Below the pieces are notes generated by a model, which had not been told where the DNA came from, searched no databases, and saw nothing but the letters and a program-made list of their open reading frames with translations. A program made the translations under genes and the position numbers. A stretch of DNA of 5,242 nt, from the NCBI GenBank assembly GCA_030673345.1, contig DAOVJH010000128.1:1-5242 (forward strand), given 5' to 3'. This document shows positions 1 through 5,180 of this stretch, in pieces (the stretch's first letter is position 1; every line of letters starts with the position of its first letter). This stretch comes from Pseudomonadota bacterium. Lineage in GTDB: Bacteria > Pseudomonadota > Gammaproteobacteria > SZUA-229.

Positions 1-441
1 TAATGAATTCTGGAAGAATGGGATGCCGGCAGCATAAGCCTGCATCAGACCTTCTGCTGATTTCACATACAGCCCCGATGTCATCCAGGCGCCAAAATTA
101 GTCAGCAAAAAGAACATGACGGAAGACGCAACGACTGCAAACGCAGTGTTGGTAATAGTCACTCTCTTTTGCAGCATGAATCCGATAGCCACTGTCAGAG
201 CAAAACCGGCATAAACAAAAATCATCGAATTATGCAGACCCAGGATAAGGTCACTGAGAAACAGCGCCACAAAAGGAATGATGAATGCCATGCGTTTATC
301 CGCAAAATAAGCACCACCGAACAGAGCCATGGCCGCTACCGGCGACACATTAGGTAAATGCGGCAATAAACGAAACACTGCCAACGCAAAAATTATGGCT
401 GAAACCGTAATGATCTGTATCTTCAGATTTTGTGCTTTCAT
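1..441 (-). CDS. DUF6580-type putative membrane transport protein, N-terminal 147 codons (cut by the window edge)
   Basis: Reading the minus strand from the ATG at 441-439 gives 147 codons with no stop, so the C-terminus lies beyond the left edge. The protein is very hydrophobic, with about five membrane-spanning stretches near residues 9-26, 34-48, 52-69, 73-90 and 100-118, separated by short loops. The pattern RLLPHLPNVSPVAAMALFGG (24-43), the following LSDLILGLH (62-70), the LLTNFGAW segment (112-119) and a GLMQAYAAGIPFF stretch (131-143) match what I remember of the DUF6580 family of putative transport proteins, which is usually somewhat under 200 residues. The substrate is unknown; the family resembles small integral-membrane components of vitamin or metabolite uptake, but that is inference. 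The start is supported by GGAGA at 454-450, eight bases before the ATG. The gene is transcribed divergently from the acetolactate synthase-like gene. Family call is fairly sure; function is not. Confidence 0.85.
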   Translation of the reverse strand, partial: MKAQNLKIQIITVSAIIFALAVFRLLPHLPNVSPVAAMALFGGAYFADKRMAFIIPFVALFLSDLILGLHNSMIFVYAGFALTVAIGFMLQKRVTITNTAFAVVASSVMFFLLTNFGAWMTSGLYVKSAEGLMQAYAAGIPFFQNSL

Positions 442-471
442 GTCAGCAATCTCCAATAAAATAATAGGCTA

Positions 472-480
472 ATCATACCA
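472..480 (-). promoter_or_regulatory. Candidate extended -10 promoter for the DUF6580 gene
   Basis: On the minus strand the sequence TGGTATGAT (480-472) is a good extended -10 element (TGn followed by TATGAT). No convincing -35 box lies 16-18 bases upstream, which extended -10 promoters tolerate. Transcription would start near 465, giving a leader of about 24 bases that contains the GGAGA ribosome binding site. Prediction by eye only. Confidence 0.35.
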
Positions 481-531
481 CAGCAAGGTGAAAATCATCA
501 GCATTGGCACACCTTAACACGGCAAAATTTA

Positions 532-561
532 TTGTAATCGACGGGATGTTTGAACTAATAT
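532..561 (+). promoter_or_regulatory. Candidate sigma-70 promoter for the acetolactate synthase-like gene
   Basis: TTGTAA (532-537) and TAATAT (556-561) are spaced 18 bases apart and read toward the gene at 626. A start near 568 would give a leader of just under 60 bases that ends with AAGGA (616-620), five bases before the ATG. Both boxes are close to the sigma-70 consensus and the region is AT-rich. No clear operator is seen, although GAAC (552-555) and GTTC (569-572) flank the -10 box. Prediction by eye only. Confidence 0.45.
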
Positions 562-625
562 GTACAAGGGTTCTCCTAACTACCAGACATTCAAATAAAC
601 AACCCTATTTTCAAAAAGGAATACT

Positions 626-2278
626 ATGAAAGCATCCGATCTGTTCGTGAAGTGTCTTGAAGAAGAAGGCATAGAATACATCTTTGGTGTACCCGGTGAA
701 GAAAACGCAGACTTTATGATCTCACTGGAAAAGTCTGAAAAAATTAAATTCATCCTTACCCGCCACGAACAGGGCGCCGCTTTTATGGCAGAAATCTATG
801 GCCGGCTCACGGGTAATGCCGCTGGCTGTCTTGGCACACTCGGCCCCGGTGCGACCAACCTCATCACCGGGGTCGCAGATTCCAACATGGACCGCGCACC
901 GATGCTGGCACTCACCGGCCAGGGTTCATCACAGCGCCTGCATAAAGAATCTCACCAGATCATGGACGTAGTAAAAATGTTTGAGCCGGTGACCAAATGG
1001 GCCACCACGGTACTGCATCAGGACAATATCCCCGAGATCATCCGCAAAGCGATCCGTGTCGCACGCACCGAAAAGCCCGGTGCCGTACACATCGAATTAC
1101 CGGAAGACATCGCCAAATTGCCGACCACCACCAAACCGCTTAAACCCCAGCGATTCAGACGCGCAGTAACCGATGACAAGATAATTGACGAAGCCTTTGA
1201 AATTTTAAAAAATGCCAAACACCCCATTATCCTCGCCGGCAATGGCTGTATCCGCAAGCGTGCAAGCAAACAGCTGAGGCTGTTCTGTGAGAAGACCGGC
1301 ATCGGCGTCATCAATACCTTCATGGCCAAAGGCTGTGTCGATATGGATGCAGACTACTGCCTGTACACCATCGGCTTGCAGTCACGCGACGTCATCGCCT
1401 GCGCACTGGAAGCCGCGGATGTTGTACTTGCACTTGGTTACGACATGGTGGAATACCACCCCAACCTGTGGAACGCTGAAGGCAACCACCACATCATCCA
1501 TGCCGATTTTCAACCGGCAGAGATCGATTCTGATTACCACCCTGAAACCGAACTGGTCGGCGACCTGGCCCATACACTGTGGATGCTGAATGAACGTGTC
1601 GCAACTAATGGCGGATTAAATTTTGACACCTCACATCAGATAGCCACACGCCGTAGCATGCAAGATGAAATAGCCATGAATAAAGACGACGACACTGAGG
1701 GCTCCATCCGGCCACAAAAAGTCCTTTGGGATTGCCGACAGGTGATGGCGCCACATGATATTTTATTATCCGATGTCGGCGCTCATAAGATGTGGATAGC
1801 ACGCCACTATCAATGCCACGAACCCAACACCTGTTTGATTCCCAATGGTTTCTGTTCCATGGGTTTCGCCCTGCCCGGTGCCATATCTGCTGCACTGGTC
1901 CATCCTGACAAACGCATACTTTCGATATCGGGTGATGCAGGTTACCTGATGAACGTACAGGAGATGGAAACCGCAAAACGACTAGATGTGAATATTGTTA
2001 CCATGATCTGGGAAGACAATATGTATGGCCTGATCGCATGGAAACAGCAAAACGAATTCGGCAAACATACAGACCTGTCATTCGGTAACCCGGACTGGTT
2101 GAAACTGGCAGAATCATTCGGCTGGTGCGGACATAAAGTAGAAAACAGCAGAGACCTCATCGGCACCTTGGAAAAAGCGTTTAACGAAGAGGGCCCAAGC
2201 CTGGTCGTGATACCGATTGATTACCGTGAAAATATGATACTGACGGAACGGCTGGGTAATATCGCCTGCCCTATCTAA
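626..2278 (+). CDS. Thiamine-diphosphate enzyme, acetolactate synthase large-subunit-like (AlsS/BudB style)
   Basis: This 550-residue protein has the three-domain layout of thiamine-diphosphate enzymes, at the family's usual length. The N-terminal pyrimidine-binding domain (about 1-170) carries the catalytic glutamate in RHEQGAAFMA (E48) and GPGATNL (73-79). A central domain (about 185-325) includes ILAGNG (202-207) and LGYDMVEYHPNLWN (270-283). The C-terminal pyrophosphate-binding domain (about 365-550) has SDVGAHKMWIARHY (382-395), NGFCSMGFALPGA (407-419), and the metal site GDA...EDN (D437, N465). From memory, the VEYxPxxWN, DxGxxxxWIAR and PIDYREN (530-536) stretches recall the FAD-independent catabolic acetolactate synthases AlsS/BudB, which join two pyruvates into acetolactate and release CO2. 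Oddities: the usual GDG is GDA (A438), and no ilvN-type regulatory subunit follows, so it is probably not the biosynthetic enzyme. It precedes an aldehyde dehydrogenase by 140 bp on the same strand, which also allows a 2-oxo acid decarboxylase role. AAGGA at 616-620 supports the start. The family is secure; the substrate is not. Confidence 0.93.
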   Translation: MKASDLFVKCLEEEGIEYIFGVPGEENADFMISLEKSEKIKFILTRHEQGAAFMAEIYGRLTGNAAGCLGTLGPGATNLITGVADSNMDRAPMLALTGQGSSQRLHKESHQIMDVVKMFEPVTKWATTVLHQDNIPEIIRKAIRVARTEKPGAVHIELPEDIAKLPTTTKPLKPQRFRRAVTDDKIIDEAFEILKNAKHPIILAGNGCIRKRASKQLRLFCEKTGIGVINTFMAKGCVDMDADYCLYTIGLQSRDVIACALEAADVVLALGYDMVEYHPNLWNAEGNHHIIHADFQPAEIDSDYHPETELVGDLAHTLWMLNERVATNGGLNFDTSHQIATRRSMQDEIAMNKDDDTEGSIRPQKVLWDCRQVMAPHDILLSDVGAHKMWIARHYQCHEPNTCLIPNGFCSMGFALPGAISAALVHPDKRILSISGDAGYLMNVQEMETAKRLDVNIVTMIWEDNMYGLIAWKQQNEFGKHTDLSFGNPDWLKLAESFGWCGHKVENSRDLIGTLEKAFNEEGPSLVVIPIDYRENMILTERLGNIACPI

Positions 2279-2373
2279 GCAACCGGAAAAAGTTTACCGT
2301 GGAAAAATTGATAGCTGATAGCATTACTTATCACCTCGAACAACAGTTGAGAGAAGACATGTGATATTTTATT

Positions 2374-2393
2374 GCTTCTGCGCCTCTGCGGTT
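2374..2393. repeat. Short TCTGCG repeat of a type commonly dispersed in bacterial genomes
   Basis: TTCTGCGC (2376-2383) is followed directly by CTCTGCGG (2384-2391), an eight-base unit present twice, then TTAA. I remember similar strings with TCTGCG, TCTGTG or TTTGCG units recurring in intergenic regions of many environmental bacteria, often ending in GGT or GTGA. The copy lies in the gap between the two enzyme genes, about 25 bases before the dehydrogenase start. Its function, if any, is unknown. Confidence 0.45.
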
Positions 2394-2418
2394 AACAAAA
2401 TATATAAAGAGAAGAACA

Positions 2419-3855
2419 ATGCCTGAACATTTCAAATTACTAATACCCGGTGCAACCGCCGCCGGAAAAATTGACGTTACCGCACCATTCGACGGCGCTC
2501 ACATCGCCACTATAGAAACCGGTGATGCTAAAGCAGTAGAAACCGCACTCGATACGGCTCACAATTTATTTAGCAACAGACAAAACTGGCTCTCTGCCGA
2601 ACAGCGCATAAATATTTTAGAGAAAGCCGCAACCATCATGCAGTCACGTTTTGATGAACTGGCGATAGAAGCTGCGCGCGAAGGTGGCAAACCATTACCC
2701 GATTCAAAAGTTGAAGTAGCACGCGCGATCGATGGTATAAAAAACTGCGTAGAAGTAATCCGCAGTGAACACGGTGAAGAAATTCCTATGAGCAGAAATG
2801 CTGCTTCGATGAACCGCCTGGCGTTTACGACACGTGAACCGATCGGTGTGGTAGTCGCTGTCAGCGCATTCAATCACCCGCTTAATCTGGCAGTACATCA
2901 GATCGGACCAGCCATTGCCGCGGGCTGCCCCGTTATTATCAAACCCGCAGAAGACACTCCACTCTCCTGCTTTCGTTTAATCAACATCCTGTACGAAGCA
3001 GGATTACCTGAGGCATGGTGTCAGGGAATCGTTACCACCGATCATGACGCTGCCACAAAACTCATCGCAGACAATCGCGTTGGTTTTTTCAGCTTTATCG
3101 GCAGCGCGCGTGTTGGCTGGATGTTACGCTCAAAACTTGCCAACGGTACACGCTGCGCACTCGAACATGGCGGCGTCGCCCCGGTCATCGTTTCACATGA
3201 TGCCGATATGGAAGATACCGTCGCATTATTATCAAAAGCCGGTTTCTATCATGCCGGCCAGGTCTGTGTTTCCGTGCAGCGCGTCTATGCAGATAAAAGC
3301 ATCGCACGAAAACTTGCAGAAAAAATCGCCGAAGCCGGTAACAAGATGAAAATCGGCGACCCGACTTCAGCCGATACCGAAATCGGACCGCTGATCCGTC
3401 ATGCAGAAACGGATCGCATCGATGAATGGGTGAAAGATGCCGTCGATAAAGGGGCCGAACTAATCTCTGGCGGTAAGAAGATTTCCGAAAGCTGTTATCA
3501 AGCCACCGTATTATTTAATCCGTCGAATGATGCCATCATTTCACAGAACGAAATATTTGGTCCTGTTATCTGCGTGTACGAATACGAAAACATTGATGAG
3601 GCGATAACACAGGCAAACAGTTTAGACGTGGCATTTCATGCCGCTGTATTTTCAAAAAATATCGACACCTGCATGCACGCCTTCAAACAACTTGATGCTT
3701 CAGCTGTAATGGTCAACGACCACACCGCCTTCCGCGTCGACTGGATGCCTTTCGCCGGCTTGAAACATTCAGGCCACGGTATCGGCGGAATACCACATAC
3801 ATTTAAAGACATGCAGGTTGAAAAAATGATGGTTATTCGCTCACCTTCTTTATAG
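2419..3855 (+). CDS. NAD(P)-dependent aldehyde dehydrogenase family protein
   Basis: This 478-residue protein is a full-length member of the aldehyde dehydrogenase superfamily, which oxidises aldehydes to carboxylic acids with NAD or NADP in the cytoplasm. Landmarks appear in order: the oxyanion asparagine in SAFNHPLNL (N152), the cofactor-binding lysine in IIKPAEDTP (K175), the FIGS turn (226-229, normally FTGS), the general-base glutamate in LEHGG (E249), the nucleophilic cysteine in GQVCVSVQR (C283), and EIFGPV (E378) contacting the cofactor ribose. The 34-residue E249-C283 spacing equals that in human ALDH2 (268 to 302). Oddities: the canonical ELGG is EHGG, and the usual C-terminal PFGGxKxSGxGREG is PFAGLKHSGHGIGG (444-457). 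FNHPLN recalls the lactaldehyde, ALDH21 and phosphonoacetaldehyde dehydrogenase branches, but I cannot assign a substrate. The start has GAGAAG at 2409-2414, four bases before the ATG. Its place behind a thiamine-diphosphate enzyme suggests it oxidises an aldehyde derived from a 2-oxo acid. Superfamily assignment is near certain. Confidence 0.94.
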   Translation: MPEHFKLLIPGATAAGKIDVTAPFDGAHIATIETGDAKAVETALDTAHNLFSNRQNWLSAEQRINILEKAATIMQSRFDELAIEAAREGGKPLPDSKVEVARAIDGIKNCVEVIRSEHGEEIPMSRNAASMNRLAFTTREPIGVVVAVSAFNHPLNLAVHQIGPAIAAGCPVIIKPAEDTPLSCFRLINILYEAGLPEAWCQGIVTTDHDAATKLIADNRVGFFSFIGSARVGWMLRSKLANGTRCALEHGGVAPVIVSHDADMEDTVALLSKAGFYHAGQVCVSVQRVYADKSIARKLAEKIAEAGNKMKIGDPTSADTEIGPLIRHAETDRIDEWVKDAVDKGAELISGGKKISESCYQATVLFNPSNDAIISQNEIFGPVICVYEYENIDEAITQANSLDVAFHAAVFSKNIDTCMHAFKQLDASAVMVNDHTAFRVDWMPFAGLKHSGHGIGGIPHTFKDMQVEKMMVIRSPSL

Positions 3856-3859
3856 AAGG
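3844..3859 (+). terminator. Weak hairpin overlapping the dehydrogenase stop codon
   Basis: CCTTCT (3844-3849) pairs with AGAAGG (3854-3859) across a four-base loop, and the stem includes part of the stop codon. No T tract follows, so it is not a standard intrinsic terminator. It could protect the transcript end or be chance. I found no better terminator in the 158 bp between the two converging genes. Confidence 0.2.
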
Positions 3860-4013
3860 CGACTACATTTCAACAGTAGAGCGAACATGGCAATACTAAA
3901 CAACCACATAAAGTGGATGCTCTAAAAATGGAACCAGGCTGCACGCCAGACGACAAATTATGACGACATCATGTAGAGTTAATAAGCTGCATGATCCACA
4001 GGAACACCTTGAA

Positions 4014-4919
4014 CTAGAATCTAAAACTTGGCCTCAGTATCAACTGAAAATCTTCCTGCTGGCTTTCGAGAGAAGCTGTATATTTATTCCGCTCATGGAT
4101 AAAACCCACACCGAACTCAAACGTGCTCTTTCCAAACAAAAATGTTGGCCACTTCTTATTGATGAACAGGCTTTGCTGCGATAGTTCAAACGTCTCACTA
4201 TCAAAATCGATCTTATAATCTATATCTGCATTTTGAAACCATGACACTTCATCAGATAATATATCCAGATGGTTTCGCCGCAATCCAAAATAAACCACAT
4301 CGGTAATCTCTATGTTCTCATGCACCTTTGCACCGATCCTGAAACTCCAGCTCAGTGTTTTGTTCTCAAAATCCTTATCACCTTTTATCTTCCATTCCAG
4401 TTCGTACCATTTATCATCGACCATCAGATTTTTAACGATATGTTGATCACCAAAACTAAATAAAAAGCCGGTATACCCCCTGTTTTTTACTTTCTTTTTT
4501 TCTCCAGGACTAACGAAACGGACGATACTGCCAAAGAATAATGACAGCGCATAGGGCTCATCATAACCGGCAGTGAATGCCTGCAGGATATTAAAATCAC
4601 CTACGCTGATATTATCGTAAGTACTCAGATGATGTTCTTTGACATAGGCGGCAGCGAAGGGCAGCGGATAGACACCTAACTCGATCAGCATGAATCGTGG
4701 TCTAGCTAGAATGCTATCGAACATGCGGCTATACGTCGATGACTCATCATCTTCGACAACCTCCGGGATAGGTTCATTGGTAAAACTCTGGTAATAACCA
4801 ATATTACTGTAGTAAACATCCCATTCTGTTTCGAAGCTATATTCAGCCGAAGCATACGGGGATGTTATAGACATCAGAATGAAGACAAGCCGCAGAGATG
4901 AAACTTTACAATATCGCAT
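4014..4919 (-). CDS. Putative exported outer-membrane beta-barrel-like protein, family not recognised
   Basis: I do not recognise this 301-residue protein. It begins with a typical Sec signal peptide: a basic start (R2, K5, R10), a hydrophobic core (LVFILMSI, 11-18) and a signal peptidase I site ASA|E after residue 25. The mature part alternates polar and hydrophobic or aromatic residues, as in amphipathic beta-strands, for example around LSWSFRIGAKV (189-199), ITDVVYFGL (205-213) and STFEFGVGFI (265-274). It ends RPSFRF, with phenylalanines at the last and third-last positions, the usual end of barrels assembled by the BAM complex. An acidic stretch (VVEDDESS, 54-61) could be an exposed loop. 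The size would suit a barrel of roughly 10-14 strands. The start is chosen for the intact signal peptide, although no clear ribosome binding site precedes it. Immediately upstream are a five-codon minicistron and a perfect stem-loop. The gene looks more AT-rich than the enzyme pair it converges on. A soluble periplasmic beta-rich protein is the main alternative. Confidence 0.72.
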   Translation of the reverse strand: MRYCKVSSLRLVFILMSITSPYASAEYSFETEWDVYYSNIGYYQSFTNEPIPEVVEDDESSTYSRMFDSILARPRFMLIELGVYPLPFAAAYVKEHHLSTYDNISVGDFNILQAFTAGYDEPYALSLFFGSIVRFVSPGEKKKVKNRGYTGFLFSFGDQHIVKNLMVDDKWYELEWKIKGDKDFENKTLSWSFRIGAKVHENIEITDVVYFGLRRNHLDILSDEVSWFQNADIDYKIDFDSETFELSQQSLFINKKWPTFLFGKSTFEFGVGFIHERNKYTASLESQQEDFQLILRPSFRF

Positions 4920-4921
4920 AT

Positions 4922-4939
4922 TTACCAGGTGGCACCCAT
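4922..4939 (-). promoter_or_regulatory. Possible leader minicistron (MGATW) ending 2 bases before the barrel-like gene
   Basis: On the minus strand an ATG at 4939-4937 opens a five-codon frame, M-G-A-T-W, that stops with TAA at 4924-4922, two bases before the ATG at 4919. It is preceded by GAGGA with a seven-base spacer, the best ribosome binding site in this leader, whereas the main start has none. That GAGGA lies in the second-transcribed arm of the 12-bp stem-loop and would be masked when it folds. Termination and re-initiation could couple translation of the two. The arrangement is seen in the sequence; regulation is inference. Confidence 0.3.
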
Positions 4940-4967
4940 AAAAAGATCCTCAAAAGAGGATCTTTTT
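4940..4967. terminator. Perfect 12-bp stem-loop, bidirectional intrinsic terminator or attenuator
   Basis: AAAAAGATCCTC (4940-4951) and GAGGATCTTTTT (4956-4967) are exact reverse complements around an AAAA loop. Each strand reads a GATCCTC/GAGGATC core followed by five T, so it can terminate in both directions. On the plus strand no convincing gene ends just before it. On the minus strand it lies 20 bases upstream of the barrel-like gene's start codon, so any transcript starting further upstream must pass it. It may therefore end an upstream RNA or act as an attenuator in the gene's leader. Confidence 0.75.
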
Positions 4968-4970
4968 AGC

Positions 4971-4994
4971 CCGTAGTTACATGGCTACGGTAGC
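4971..4994. other. Two overlapping inverted repeats sharing CTACGG
   Basis: CCGTAG (4971-4976) pairs with CTACGG (4985-4990) across eight bases. The overlapping GCTAC-G-GTAGC (4984-4994) is a perfect palindrome around G4989. The two cannot form at once, so they could be alternative RNA hairpins just before the 4940-4967 terminator on the minus strand, or a protein-binding site. The pairing is exact; a role is not shown. Confidence 0.35.
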
Positions 4995-5034
4995 ACAGAT
5001 AACGCGCCCTCAGCCAGCAAACCATTTCCATAAC

Positions 5035-5052
5035 AAAAAGAGGGATACCCTC
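5035..5052 (-). terminator. Candidate intrinsic terminator reading leftward
   Basis: On the minus strand GAGGG-TAT-CCCTC (5052-5040) forms a five-base-pair, GC-rich stem with a three-base loop, followed directly by TTTTTG (5039-5034). The stem is short but the geometry suits an intrinsic terminator. It would end a leftward transcript from the candidate promoter at 5110-5137 or from a gene beyond the right edge. Confidence 0.45.
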
Positions 5053-5109
5053 CAGAAACGGACACTCACCCGCAACAACAGCAATATATTTTGAAAGTAC
5101 GGATTAAAA

Positions 5110-5137
5110 ATAGTAAATATCCAAGGCACACTACCAA
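5110..5137 (-). promoter_or_regulatory. Candidate leftward sigma-70 promoter
   Basis: On the minus strand TTGGTA (5137-5132) and TACTAT (5115-5110) are 16 bases apart, each matching four of six consensus positions. A start near 5103 would give RNAs of about 70 bases to the 5035 hairpin, or about 165 bases to the 4940-4967 hairpin, and on into the barrel-like gene by read-through. It is the best leftward promoter I find upstream of that gene, but it is AT-rich DNA and may be chance. Confidence 0.28.
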
Positions 5138-5180
5138 CCCCGATGGAACCCCTTGATTTTATGATTTGCATCTATCTGGA

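Noticed and set aside
169..357. 62-codon plus-strand open frame
   Set aside because: It lies entirely antisense to the DUF6580 gene, whose hydrophobic pattern and family motifs are clear; the plus-strand product is polar and unlike any known protein.
1018..2166. Several open frames of 63-123 codons on both strands within the thiamine-diphosphate enzyme gene
   Set aside because: They overlap a full-length, motif-complete enzyme and have no ribosome binding sites or recognisable features; they are shadows of its codon usage.
2559..3349. Open frames of 64-104 codons overlapping the dehydrogenase gene
   Set aside because: They overlap a complete aldehyde dehydrogenase in other frames and show no protein family features.
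3875..3925. TAGAGC...GCTCTA with an inner CCAC...GTGG, a possible nested hairpin between the converging genes
   Set aside because: The stems are short, the outer loop is large and no T tract follows on the plus strand, so it is not a supported terminator.
3949..3968. Direct repeat GACGACA at 3949-3955 and 3962-3968
   Set aside because: Seven bases repeated once at a 13-base offset is easily chance, and nothing around it suggests a site.
3960..4184. 74-codon plus-strand open frame
   Set aside because: Most of it is antisense to the barrel-like gene, and no ribosome binding site precedes its ATG.
4269..4463. 64-codon plus-strand open frame
   Set aside because: It lies wholly antisense to the barrel-like gene, which has a signal peptide and barrel-like C-terminus.
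4981..5094. 37-codon plus-strand frame starting M-A-T-V
   Set aside because: There is no ribosome binding site, an overlapping frame on the other strand is equally open, and the composition is low in hydrophobic residues.
4968..5110. Known riboswitch in the leader of the barrel-like gene
   Set aside because: I looked for thiamine, cobalamin, cyclic-di-GMP, preQ1 and fluoride riboswitch hallmarks on the minus strand and found none.
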